Source: Lysobacter sp. GX 14042 (lineage in GTDB: Bacteria; Pseudomonadota; Gammaproteobacteria; Xanthomonadales; Xanthomonadaceae). Taken from it: a stretch of DNA of 64,000 nucleotides. The first letter of the stretch is position 1, and the number at the start of each line of letters is the position of its first letter. The stretch spans positions 62,001-126,000 of the forward strand of contig NZ_JAJUWY010000007.1 of assembly GCF_021390425.1 (NCBI RefSeq). The letters run 5' to 3'. Under the pieces are notes generated by a model, which saw only the letters and a list, made by a program, of their open reading frames with translations, ran no database searches and had not been told where the DNA came from. The position numbers were made by a program, and so were the translations under genes. Below are positions 32,628 through 42,669 of the stretch, piece after piece.

Positions 32628-33934
32628 TCAATCCGGCAGCACCACCGATACGCACAGCCCGCCGCCCTGGCGGTTGACCAGGGCGATGCGACCATCGTGG
32701 GCTTCGGCGATCTCGCGCGCCAGCGCCAGGCCCAGTCCGGTGCCGCTGCGCTTGGTGGAATAGAACGGCAGCAGCGCGTTCGACAGCACCGCCTCGTTCA
32801 TGCCCGGCCCGCGGTCGAGCACGTCGATGCGCCAGCCATCCGCCGTGCGGCGCAGCTGCAGGATCACCTCGTCGGCCGGGGATCCGGACTCGTGCGCGTT
32901 GCGCAGCAGGTTGATCAGGGCCTGCTCCAGTTGCGCGGCATCGAAGCGGCCCTGCTCTCCGGGGTCGGGCAGCTCGCCGGCGAACCCGACCTGGCTGCGC
33001 AACTGGCGCAGGAAGCGCTCCCAGCAGACCGGCTCGCGACGGGGGGCGGGGAGCTTGGCGAAGCGCGCATAGTCGCGGATGAAGCCTTCCAGATGGCGTG
33101 CGCGTTCCTCGATGGTGGCCAGGGCATCGGGCAGGCGGTCGAGCCGGCCGCGTCGCAGCAGCTCGCCGCCGGAATGGGCCAGCGAGGCGATCGGCGCCAG
33201 CGAGTTGTTGAGCTCGTGGCTGATCACCCGGATCACCTTCTTCCAGGTCTGGACTTCCTGGCGGCGCAGTTCGGCGGTCAGTGTCCTCAGCAGGAGCAGC
33301 TCGTGCGGCCGGCCATTGAGGCGGAAGCGCCGACGCGAGAGATGGTAGATGTCCTCCTCGTCACCGTAGGCAACGCTGAACATGCCGTCCCCGCCCCGGG
33401 CCAAGGCCTCGCGCAGGGCCTCCGGGGTCTGCGCGGCGAGCGCATCGAAGTCGTGGCCCTCCAGCCGGCGTCCCCCGCCGAGCAGGCGCCGCGCGGCGAG
33501 GTTGCCGAGCACCACGCGATGCTGGGGATCCAGCAGCACCATCGCCACCGGAGTGTTCTGGACCACCGTGTCCAGCAGCAGTTCGCGCTGGACCAGAGTG
33601 TTGCGCTGGGCGCGCAACACGGTGCCCAGTTCATTGTGGGCCTCGACCAGTTCGCGCAGCTCGCCGCGGCCTTCCCAGCGGATGCTGAAGCTGTAGTCGC
33701 CGTCGCGGTAGCTGGTGACGGTGCCGGCCAATGCACGAAGCAGCGCCCGGACACCGGCCAGCTGGCGTTGCAGCAGAACGCCCAGCGGTGGCAGCAGCAG
33801 CGCCGCGGCGACCAGAACCGCGGCCCATGGCAGCAGCCAGGTCGTCAGCCACGCGGCCAGCAGGGCGCAGGCGGCGACGAACCCGGCGACCAGCAGGATC
33901 AGGCGGGTTCCCAGCGACAGCGGTGCCAGGCGCA

Positions 33935-33935
<1 letters not shown>
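32628..33935 (-). CDS. NtrY-like sensor histidine kinase of the exporter operon
   Basis: 435 residues. Two closely spaced membrane helices (about 8-60) leave almost no periplasmic loop. A HAMP-like linker, a PAS-type domain (about 115-205, NTPVAMVLLDPQHRVVLGN), the phospho-acceptor helix VISHELNNSLAPIASLAH and the ATP-binding domain (N box NLLRNAHESG, G boxes DRGPGMN and GTGLGLAL) follow. The ELNNSLAPI form is that of NtrY/AtoS-like kinases paired with sigma-54 regulators. Its ATG shares one base with the stop of the regulator gene. With so small an outside loop it probably senses a membrane or cytoplasmic signal, perhaps through the transporter itself. Confidence 0.9.
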
Positions 33936-35266
<1,331 letters not shown>

Positions 35267-35276
35267 CCTGCCTATC

Positions 35277-36503
35277 CTAGGCGCTGCGCGTGGCCACCGC
35301 CGGCGGCACCGCCGCGGCGCGCCGGGCCGGCCCGAGCACCGCCAACTGGCCGAGCAGCCACAGGGCCACTGCCCCGGCCGGCAGGTACAGCATCGGCAGT
35401 CGCGCCAGCTCGTAGCGCTCCATCAGCGCCAGGTTGATGGCGTAGGCCAGCACCATCCCCAGCACGATGCCGATCGTCGCCAGCAGGAAGTTCTCGGTCT
35501 GGAAGTAGCGCAGGATCTGGCTGCGGGTGGCGCCGAGTGCGCGGCGGATGCCGATCTGCTTGCTGCGCTGCTGGACCCAGAAACTGGCCAGGCCGACGAT
35601 GCCCAGCGCGGTCACCACCAGCAGCGCCACGCAGACGACCAGCAACAGGCCGATCATCTCCCGGTCGCTGCGGAAGAAGCGCTCGCGGATTTCGCTGTAG
35701 CTGCGCTGGTCCAGGACCAGGCGATTGGGGTCGACCTGCTCCAGCGCCGCGACGGCGGCCTTGAGCACCTCCGCGCGCCGTGCCGGGTCATCGACCCTGA
35801 GCATGTAGAAGCCGCCGTTGTTGTAGTTGGGGCGGATCGGCAGGACGAAGGAATAGCTCATGTTCCCGCCATTGACCCCGTTGGGCCGGGTCAGCGTTTC
35901 CGCCACCCCGACCACGGTCAGGGGAATCGGGCCGAGATAGACGGTCCTGCCCACGGCGTCCCCGCCGGGAAACATCTTTTCCGCCACCGCGGCGGAGATG
36001 ATGGCCGGACTGCTCAGTGCGCTGTAGTCGGTGGCCTGCTCCATGACACTCCCGTCGACATATTCCCCGGGCAGGAAGTCGCGCCCGGCCGACAGGCGGA
36101 TGCCCAGCGTGTCGAGCATGCCGTCGTAGGCCATGTACTGGGCGGCGTTGAGCGTTGCGCGCTCCTGGTCGGGGGTGAGCGTGAGGCCGGAGTTCGACGA
36201 GTTGTTGTAGAACGGCAGCTGGTTGACCAGGGTCACGCCGGCCACGCCGGGAACCGCGCGCAGCGCCGCAAGGTCCTCGCGGGTGCGTGCATCGGCGTTG
36301 TCGGCCGGACCGATGCCGCTGAGGCGGACCTGCAGCAGTTGCTGCTCGGCGATGCCGCTGGGCCGGGACACGTTCTCGATGCGCTCGGTGATCAGGAACA
36401 ACGCGTTGCAGACGATGGCGCAGCTGAACGCGATCTCCAGCACGATCAGCGCGGCGGCCGTCTTGTGGCGCAGCAGGGTGGAGAGGATGGGGCGGATTTC
36501 CAT
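35277..36503 (-). CDS. FtsX/MacB-type ABC permease, second B copy
   Basis: 408 residues starting MEIRPILSTLLRHKTAAALIVLEIAFSCA. One N-terminal membrane helix, a MacB-like periplasmic domain (about 45-270) and an FtsX block of three helices (about 285-395, with VALLVVTALGIVGLASFWVQQR and IGIRRALGATRSQILRYF). It ends in VPPAVATRSA, the same last ten residues as the copy at 37848-39053, with which it is plainly paralogous over its whole length. It should pair with an A-type permease around the shared ATPase. Confidence 0.88.
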   Translation of the reverse strand: MEIRPILSTLLRHKTAAALIVLEIAFSCAIVCNALFLITERIENVSRPSGIAEQQLLQVRLSGIGPADNADARTREDLAALRAVPGVAGVTLVNQLPFYNNSSNSGLTLTPDQERATLNAAQYMAYDGMLDTLGIRLSAGRDFLPGEYVDGSVMEQATDYSALSSPAIISAAVAEKMFPGGDAVGRTVYLGPIPLTVVGVAETLTRPNGVNGGNMSYSFVLPIRPNYNNGGFYMLRVDDPARRAEVLKAAVAALEQVDPNRLVLDQRSYSEIRERFFRSDREMIGLLLVVCVALLVVTALGIVGLASFWVQQRSKQIGIRRALGATRSQILRYFQTENFLLATIGIVLGMVLAYAINLALMERYELARLPMLYLPAGAVALWLLGQLAVLGPARRAAAVPPAVATRSA

Positions 36504-36521
36504 GGTTGTCCTCCGATGGCC

Positions 36522-37826
36522 TTACTGCGACTTGAGCTGGACGGCGGGGGTGATCTGCATCGCCCGCCAGGCCGGCAGGAGCCCGGCGACCAGGCTTGCG
36601 AACAGGGCCAGCGCGAAGGTGAACAGCAGCATCGGACCGTCCAGCTGCGCAAGCTCGGCATAGCCGGCGGGACGTTGCCGCACCGCCCACAATCCCAGCA
36701 GCGCCAGGCCCAGGCCGAGCACGCCGCCGGCCAGCCCGACGGTGCCGGCCTCGACCAGGCACTGGGCGAAGATCGCCCGGCGCGAGGCGCCCAGCGCCCG
36801 GCGTACGCCGATCTCGCCGCCGCGGCGCAGGAACTTGGCCAACAGCAGGCCGACGGTGTTGACCAGGCACACCAGCAGGAAGCCCAGCGCCAGCCACAGC
36901 TGCAGGCGCACGTCGCCGGGCACGACGTTGCGATGGTCCAGCCACGCCATGACGTTGCGCAGGCGGGTGTTGGGCTCGCGCTCGAACCGCCCGCCCGCCT
37001 TCTGCTGCGCGGAGTAGTTGTCCAGGTAGGCCTTGTAGTCGCGTGCCTGTCCCGCGTCCGCGAGCTCGACCCAGTACTGGATCCAGGCACAGGGTGCGTT
37101 GAGGTCGGAGGAATCGTTGACCGGGCTGTTGCCGAAGCAGTTGGTCGTCCCGCTGGTACCCAGCTCCAGCTCCATCGCGGTGGAGAAGGGAATGAAGACC
37201 TGCTCGTCGCGGCCATAGGCCCCGGTGCTCAGGTCGTAGAACTTCGGGCTGGGCGACCACTCGTCCAGCACCCCCACCACCCGCAGCGCATTGCCGTCGA
37301 TCCGGATGCTCCGGCCGGTGCTGTCGGCGCCACCGAACAGCTTGTCGTTGAGGGCCGCGGAGATCACCGCCACCCGGCCACGGCCCTCGTCCTCCGTGGC
37401 GGACCAGCCCTGGCCGTGGCGGAAGGGAACCTCGAACATCGGAAAGAAATCGGCGGAGGTGTAGCGCGCGGTATCGATGAACGGCTTCAGCGTGCTCGCC
37501 TCGGGCTCGATGATCACCCCGCCGCCGACCATCATCGCCTGCCGCTCGCCACGGCCCTGCCGCAGCAGTTCCTCGGCATCGAAGCGGGTCAGCTGCTGCT
37601 CCGGCTCCTCGCCTGGCGTGTAGTAGGCCGCCGGCTCGGGATCGAGCTGCACCGCGAACAGCCGTTCGCTCTTTTGCGGGATCGGGTCGCCGGAAAGCAC
37701 CCGGAACACCGTCAGCGTGGTCATGCTGGCCCCGATGCCCAGTGCGATCGCCAGCACCATCAGCGCGGTCAGCACCCGATTGCGGCGGAAGCTGCGCAGG
37801 GCGAGGTTGAGGTAGTAAGTGAACAT
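36522..37826 (-). CDS. FtsX/MacB-type ABC permease, second A copy
   Basis: 434 residues starting MFTYYLNLALRSFRRNRVLT. Same four-helix MacB topology as the B type, with a larger periplasmic domain (about 45-310) and the FtsX block LVNTVGLLLAKFLRRGGEIGVRRALGAS. The end, LPAWRAM-I-PA-QLKSQ, is shared with the other A copy at 39058-40368. The periplasmic part has a Cys pair (TTNCFGN and NAPCAW) at the positions of two Cys in the other copy, perhaps a disulfide. A 21-bp gap separates it from the preceding B gene. Confidence 0.88.
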   Translation of the reverse strand: MFTYYLNLALRSFRRNRVLTALMVLAIALGIGASMTTLTVFRVLSGDPIPQKSERLFAVQLDPEPAAYYTPGEEPEQQLTRFDAEELLRQGRGERQAMMVGGGVIIEPEASTLKPFIDTARYTSADFFPMFEVPFRHGQGWSATEDEGRGRVAVISAALNDKLFGGADSTGRSIRIDGNALRVVGVLDEWSPSPKFYDLSTGAYGRDEQVFIPFSTAMELELGTSGTTNCFGNSPVNDSSDLNAPCAWIQYWVELADAGQARDYKAYLDNYSAQQKAGGRFEREPNTRLRNVMAWLDHRNVVPGDVRLQLWLALGFLLVCLVNTVGLLLAKFLRRGGEIGVRRALGASRRAIFAQCLVEAGTVGLAGGVLGLGLALLGLWAVRQRPAGYAELAQLDGPMLLFTFALALFASLVAGLLPAWRAMQITPAVQLKSQ

Positions 37827-37847
37827 CGTCGGTGCTCTCCGTAACGT

Positions 37848-39053
37848 TCAGGCGCTGCGCGTTGCCACAGCCGGCGGGACTGCCGCCGCGCGGCGGGCGG
37901 GGCCCAGCACGGCGGCTTGTCCGAGCAGCCACAGCGCGGCTCCGCCGACGGGCAGGTAATACAACGGGAGCCGGGCCAGTTCGTACTGGCTCATCAGCCA
38001 CTGGTTGACGCCGTAGGCCAACAGCATCCCGGCCACGATGCCGGCGGTACTGAGCAGGAAGTTCTCGGCCTGGAAGTACCGCAGGATCTGCCTCCGGGTT
38101 GCCCCCAGTGCCCGGCGGATGCCGATCTGCCGGGTGCGTTGCTGGACCCAGAAGCTGGCCAAGCCGACGATGCCGAACGCGGTCACCGCGAGCAGCGAGA
38201 CGCAGACCGCCATCAGCAGCCATACGACCGCACGGTCCCGGCTGTGGAAGTTCCGGCGCATCTGTTCGATCGTTTCCTGCTTGTGGATGAGCCGATTGGG
38301 ATTGACCGAGCTCAATGCCACGGCCGCGGCCTGCAGCACGTCCTCGCGTCGATCCGGATCGGTGCGCAGGACGTACTGGCCCATGGCGGGCCTGATGGGG
38401 ACGATGAAGGCCTGGTGCGCTTGCCTCGCCGTCCTTCCGGTACCGGGCGCGATCAGCTCATCGATCACGCCGACCACGCGGCTGGGCTCCGGCCCCCAGG
38501 CGGAAACCGTGTTTCCGACTGCGGACTGGCCGGGAAACAGCTCGTCTGCGAGCGCCCGGGTCAGGACGACCGAAGGGGTGACTTCCGCATAGATCGCCGT
38601 CATGTCCTGGTATTCGCCGGGCTCGAATCCGCGGCCCTCTACCACCCGCAGGCCCAGTGTCGGGAACAGGTTCCCGTCATCCAGGTATCCGGTCGCACCC
38701 TCCACCGAAACCGGGGGATCCGAAGGCCGTGAAACGCCCAGCGACCAGGACATGTCGCCGTAGGGCACCTGGTTGATGCTGGACGCAGACTTCACGCCGG
38801 GAACCGCCGCCAGTGCGGTGAGGTCTTCGATACGTGCCGCGTGGCCGTCGCCATCGTGGTCGATGCTGCTCACGCTCAGGTAGACCAGCTCGTCCTCGAC
38901 CACGCCACTGGAGCGTTGCATGTGTTCCACGCGGCCGACGATCAGGAACACCGCGTTGCAGATGATTGCGCAGCTCAGCGCGATCTCCAGGACGATCAGC
39001 GTGGCCGCGGTCTTGTGGCGCAGGAGGGAGGAAAGGATCGGGCGGATGTTCAT
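37848..39053 (-). CDS. FtsX/MacB-type ABC permease, first B copy
   Basis: 401 residues starting MNIRPILSSLLRHKTAATLIVLEIALSCA. The topology is one helix, periplasmic domain, three helices. Against the second B copy, the ends of the chain and the membrane blocks are nearly identical, while the periplasmic domain differs strongly, so the two copies probably recognise different partners or substrates. Only 4 bp separate it from the preceding A gene. Confidence 0.88.
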   Translation of the reverse strand: MNIRPILSSLLRHKTAATLIVLEIALSCAIICNAVFLIVGRVEHMQRSSGVVEDELVYLSVSSIDHDGDGHAARIEDLTALAAVPGVKSASSINQVPYGDMSWSLGVSRPSDPPVSVEGATGYLDDGNLFPTLGLRVVEGRGFEPGEYQDMTAIYAEVTPSVVLTRALADELFPGQSAVGNTVSAWGPEPSRVVGVIDELIAPGTGRTARQAHQAFIVPIRPAMGQYVLRTDPDRREDVLQAAAVALSSVNPNRLIHKQETIEQMRRNFHSRDRAVVWLLMAVCVSLLAVTAFGIVGLASFWVQQRTRQIGIRRALGATRRQILRYFQAENFLLSTAGIVAGMLLAYGVNQWLMSQYELARLPLYYLPVGGAALWLLGQAAVLGPARRAAAVPPAVATRSA

Positions 39054-39057
39054 GGCG

Positions 39058-40368
39058 TCACTGGGATTTGAGTTGCAGCGCAGGGGGAATCCGCATGGCC
39101 CGCCAAGCGGGCAGGAGGCCCGCGAACAGGCTGGCCGCCAGGGCGAACGCGAGGGTGAGCAGCAACAGCGAACCGTCGAGCTGCGCCAACCGGGCGTAGT
39201 CGTCGGGTTGCTGGCGGACGATCCACAGCCCCATCGCGGTGGACCCCAGGCCCAGCACGCCCCCCGCGATCCCGATCACGCCGGCCTCGACCAGGCATTG
39301 CCGGAAGATCTCCGCCCGGCTCGCCCCCAGTGCCCGGCGCACCCCGATCTCGCCACTGCGACGCAGGAACTTGGCCAGCAACAGGCCCACGGTATTGACC
39401 AGGCACACCAGCAGGAAACCGAACGCCAGCCACATCTGCAGCCGCACGTCATTGGGGACGATCCGCTTGTGGTCCAGCCAATCCATCACGTCGTGCAGGC
39501 GGACGTCGACCGGGCGCTCGAAGCGGCCGGCTTCGCGCTGCTGCTGCGAGTACCGCTCCAGGTATTCGCGGTAGGCCGCGGCCTTCTGCACCGAATCCAG
39601 TTCCACCCAATAGCTGACCCAGGCGCACGGCGCGTTGAGGGCATGGGAGCCCTCGGCGTGCTCCTTGGTGTCGCCCCAACACGTCATCTCGCCGTTGGTT
39701 CCCAGCCGCAGCTCGCGCGAGGTGGAGAACGGCAGGAATACATCCTCGCCCTCGCCGAAGCGCTCGCCGAGGGCATAGAAGCGTGGGCCCAGGCGCCAGT
39801 CGTCCAGCACGCCGATGATCTCGAGCGTTCCCTGGGGGAGTTGCAACGTGCGGCCGACCGCGTCGTCGTCGCCGAACAGCGTGTCCGCCAGGCTGATGCT
39901 GATGACGGCTACCCGCGCCCGGGCCGCATCCTCCGCGGCAGTCCAGGCGCGGCCCTGGAGCAGGGGCGCGTCGAGCATGGGGAAGAAATCCGCAGAGGTG
40001 TACCGGGCTCCCATGAGGACCGGCAGGGCCAGCCGGTCGGACGGGAGGACCGTGACGCTGCCGCCCGCCATCAGTGCCTGGCGGTCGCCCCGCTTGTGTT
40101 CCAGCAGGGCTTCGGCGTCGAAACGGGTCAACTGGTCCGGCAATTCCACCCCGGCATCGGGGTTTTCGCGTTCGGGCAGCGGATCCATCCGTGGATGGAA
40201 CAGCTGGCCGCTCTTGTGCGGGATCGGATCGCCGGAGAGCACGAAATAGACGCTGAGGGTGGTCATCGTCGCGCCGATCCCGACGGCGATGGTCAACACC
40301 ATCAACGCAGTGAGCACCTTGTTGCGGCGGAAGCTGCGCAGGGCAAGGTTGAGGTAATAGCCCAGCAC
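39058..40368 (-). CDS. FtsX/MacB-type ABC permease, first A copy
   Basis: 436 residues starting MLGYYLNLALRSFRRNKVLT, paralogous to the gene at 36522-37826 and ending in the same QLKSQ. MacB-type periplasmic domain (about 45-310) with Cys in EMTCWGD and NAPCAW; FtsX helices with VNTVGLLLAKFLRRSGEIGV. It is the permease gene nearest to the ATPase (13 bp gap), as expected for a founder copy. Confidence 0.88.
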   Translation of the reverse strand: MLGYYLNLALRSFRRNKVLTALMVLTIAVGIGATMTTLSVYFVLSGDPIPHKSGQLFHPRMDPLPERENPDAGVELPDQLTRFDAEALLEHKRGDRQALMAGGSVTVLPSDRLALPVLMGARYTSADFFPMLDAPLLQGRAWTAAEDAARARVAVISISLADTLFGDDDAVGRTLQLPQGTLEIIGVLDDWRLGPRFYALGERFGEGEDVFLPFSTSRELRLGTNGEMTCWGDTKEHAEGSHALNAPCAWVSYWVELDSVQKAAAYREYLERYSQQQREAGRFERPVDVRLHDVMDWLDHKRIVPNDVRLQMWLAFGFLLVCLVNTVGLLLAKFLRRSGEIGVRRALGASRAEIFRQCLVEAGVIGIAGGVLGLGSTAMGLWIVRQQPDDYARLAQLDGSLLLLTLAFALAASLFAGLLPAWRAMRIPPALQLKSQ

Positions 40369-40381
40369 GTCGCGGCCCGTC

Positions 40382-41092
40382 TCAGGCGGTGGCGGCGGTC
40401 GGCGCGCCGCCCAGCGCGGACCCGCGCACCACGTCGGTGGCCATCCCGTCCACGATGTGCACGTTGCGCTGCGCGCGAGCGGCCAGCTCCGGGTCGTGCG
40501 TCACCATGACGATGGTGCTGCCCTGCTCGTGGATGGACTCCAGCAGTTCCATCACGCTGCGGGCCATCTGCGAGTCGAGGTTGCCGGTGGGCTCGTCGGC
40601 CAGCAGCAGCCGCGGGCTGCCGGCCAGCGCCCGGGCGATCGCCGCGCGCTGCTGCTGGCCGCCGGACAGTTCGGCCGGGAAGTGCTTGATGCGCGAACCC
40701 AGGCCTACCATGCCCAGCGCGTCCTCGATCCGCAGCTTGCGCTCGCTTGCCGGCATCCCGCGGTAACGCAGCGGCACGTCGCAGTTGTCGAACAGGTTCA
40801 GGTCCGGGATCAGGTTGAAGCTCTGGAAGATGAAACCGATCTTCTGGTTGCGCAGCCTGCTGCGCTGGTTGTCAGACAGGCCCTTGACGTTCTCGCCGTC
40901 GAGGGTGAACTCGCCATCGGTAAAGGTCTCCAGCAGGCCGGCGATGTTGAGGAAGGTGGTCTTGCCCGAACCCGACGGGCCGGTGACGGCGACGAACTCG
41001 CCTTCCTTCACGTGCAGGTCGAGCGAGCGCAGGGCATGGGTCTCGACCAGCTCGGTGCGGTAGACCTTGGAAACGGCTTGCATGTGCAGCAT
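40382..41092 (-). CDS. MacB/LolD-type ABC transporter ATPase of the exporter operon
   Basis: 236 residues. Walker A GPSGSGKTT, Q-loop FIFQSFNLIPDL, signature LSGGQQQR, Walker B LLLADEPTGN and the switch His in VTHDPEL are all intact. It is the only ATPase in the operon and must serve all four permeases. I start at the ATG 41090-41092 (MLHMQAVSKVY), with GGAG before it; the frame upstream to 41164 has a non-family sequence. The adaptor gene ends 78 bp upstream. Confidence 0.92.
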   Translation of the reverse strand: MLHMQAVSKVYRTELVETHALRSLDLHVKEGEFVAVTGPSGSGKTTFLNIAGLLETFTDGEFTLDGENVKGLSDNQRSRLRNQKIGFIFQSFNLIPDLNLFDNCDVPLRYRGMPASERKLRIEDALGMVGLGSRIKHFPAELSGGQQQRAAIARALAGSPRLLLADEPTGNLDSQMARSVMELLESIHEQGSTIVMVTHDPELAARAQRNVHIVDGMATDVVRGSALGGAPTAATA

Positions 41093-41170
41093 GGGAGGGC
41101 TCCGGAAAGGAAGGTTCAGGTGGGAAGCGGAAGGCGTGGGGCGGCGGTATGAAAGCGGCGGCAACCGGAG

Positions 41171-42460
41171 TCAGTCGCCCGAGACGCGGATGCGATCGGC
41201 GTTGTCGAACAGCTCGGAGCCGGCGACCACCACGCGCTCGCCAGGCTCCAGTCCGCTGATGACCTCGACCGAGCGAAGGCTGGTGGCGCCGGTCTGGATC
41301 GGGCGGCGCAGCGCGCTGCCGTCACGGACCACGTAGGCGTGGCGGCCACCGGACTGTTCGAGGAACGGGCCGCGCTCGACCATCACCACGTCGCGCCGGG
41401 TGTCGAGCAGGATCCGCGCGGACAGGCGCTGGTTCTGGCGCAGGCCGGGTGGCTGCTCGTCGCTGAAGCGCACGCGCGCGGCGACCTCGCCGTTGACCAC
41501 TTCCGGCGACACCGCCGACACCTCGGCCGGGAACACCTCGTTGCCGCTGCGGATCTCCGCCGGCATGCCGATCGCCAGGTCGCGGGCGAAGCTCTCCGGG
41601 ACCCGGATCTCCACCTCGAACACCGACAGGTCGACGACCGAGAGGATCGGCGAGTTGGCGGCGACATTGGTCGCCTGGGCCACCTGCACCTGGCCGACCT
41701 GGCCGTCGAACGGGGCACGCAGGGTCAGCGCCCCGACCTGGCGTTGCGCCTCGGCGACCACCGCGCGCTGGCGCTCGCTCAGCAACTGCTTGTTGCGCGC
41801 ATCCAGTCCGGCGCCCTGGCCCTGCAGGCCGGCGTCCTCGCGCGCGGCGGCCAGGCCGATCTCGGCCTTCTTCAGGGTGTCCTCGGCCTTGGCCAGCTCC
41901 ACCTGCGCCAGCACGCCGGCATCGTAGGCGCGCTGGTAGCGCTGCAGGTCGCGCTGGGCGGCGGTGCGCTCGATCTCGGCCTGGTCCACCAGCTTGCGCG
42001 CCTCGGCGCGTGCCATGCGGGCATCCAGGCCGGCACGGTCGGCCTCGGCCTGCAGGCTGGCCAGGGTCGACTCCTCCTGCACCAGCGTGCTGCGCAGTTC
42101 CGGGCTGTCGATCTCGGCCAGTACCTGGCCCTGCTTCACCACGTCGCCGGCGACCACCTGCAGCCGGACGGTGCCACCGGCGATCGCATACAGGGTGGGG
42201 CTGTTGGCGGCGATCACCCGGCCCTCGGCACTGATGTCGCGGACCAGGTCGCCACGGGTCACCTCGGCGATCCGCAGGCGGCCGGCATCAAAGGACCGGG
42301 CGCCCGCGCCCCAGCCGGCGACCACCCAGCCGATCGCCGCCATCAGAGCGACGCCGCCGACGGCCGGCAGCAGCCAGCGGCGAAGGCGACGGGTCGGTGA
42401 CGGCGTGCGGCGCACGGCATCTTGGGCGGAGGTGTCTCGGATCGGGGCGGGGCGCGGCAT
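41171..42460 (-). CDS. HlyD/MacA-type periplasmic adaptor of the exporter operon
   Basis: 429 residues. A basic N-terminus is followed by one membrane helix (about 32-52, LLPAVGGVALMAAIGWVVAG). Then come a barrel-sandwich (lipoyl-like) half, a coiled-coil hairpin (about 110-215, rich in Ala, Glu, Arg and Gln), the second lipoyl half (LRAPFDGQVGQVQVAQATNV) and beta-barrel domains. Adaptors of this kind link an inner membrane MacB-type pump to an outer membrane channel such as TolC; no channel gene is in the window. It is the first gene of the operon, with a predicted sigma-54 promoter ~23 bp upstream. Confidence 0.9.
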   Translation of the reverse strand: MPRPAPIRDTSAQDAVRRTPSPTRRLRRWLLPAVGGVALMAAIGWVVAGWGAGARSFDAGRLRIAEVTRGDLVRDISAEGRVIAANSPTLYAIAGGTVRLQVVAGDVVKQGQVLAEIDSPELRSTLVQEESTLASLQAEADRAGLDARMARAEARKLVDQAEIERTAAQRDLQRYQRAYDAGVLAQVELAKAEDTLKKAEIGLAAAREDAGLQGQGAGLDARNKQLLSERQRAVVAEAQRQVGALTLRAPFDGQVGQVQVAQATNVAANSPILSVVDLSVFEVEIRVPESFARDLAIGMPAEIRSGNEVFPAEVSAVSPEVVNGEVAARVRFSDEQPPGLRQNQRLSARILLDTRRDVVMVERGPFLEQSGGRHAYVVRDGSALRRPIQTGATSLRSVEVISGLEPGERVVVAGSELFDNADRIRVSGD

Positions 42461-42493
42461 CGGACGTGTTTATCGGGTGTGTGGCCAAGGTGA

Positions 42494-42510
42494 AGCAGGA
42501 TGCGTGCCAA
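42494..42510 (-). promoter_or_regulatory. Sigma-54 (RpoN) promoter of the exporter/two-component operon
   Basis: Read on the minus strand: TTGGCACG-CATC-CTGCT, compared with the consensus TTGGCACG-N4-TTGC(A/T); one mismatch only. The invariant GG (-25/-24) and GC (-13/-12) are correctly spaced. Transcription would start near 42483, about 23 bp before the adaptor ATG. The operon encodes an NtrC-type activator, which such a promoter requires. Confidence 0.75.
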
Positions 42511-42558
42511 CCTACAACTTGTTGATTTTAAATTGGAATTCTTCATCGGCCACCGTCC

Positions 42559-42591
42559 GCGGACACCGGGCGGACACCCGGTGGTGTCCGC
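42559..42591. promoter_or_regulatory. Probable enhancer site of the NtrC-type regulator
   Basis: A perfect 9-bp inverted repeat, GCGGACACC (42559-42567) and GGTGTCCGC (42583-42591), encloses a third direct copy of GGACACC (42572-42578). The site is about 75-110 bp upstream of the predicted sigma-54 transcription start, the normal distance of an upstream activating sequence. It is equally placed about 80-110 bp before glmS on the other strand, so an effect on glmS is possible. No other good candidate occurs in 42461-42669. Confidence 0.6.
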
Positions 42592-42669
42592 CGCCCGCCA
42601 TCACGGAGCGCGCCCGCGGCCGCGGGCCAACCGGCTAAACTGCACGGCTACCCAAACGAGCGTGCTGCC

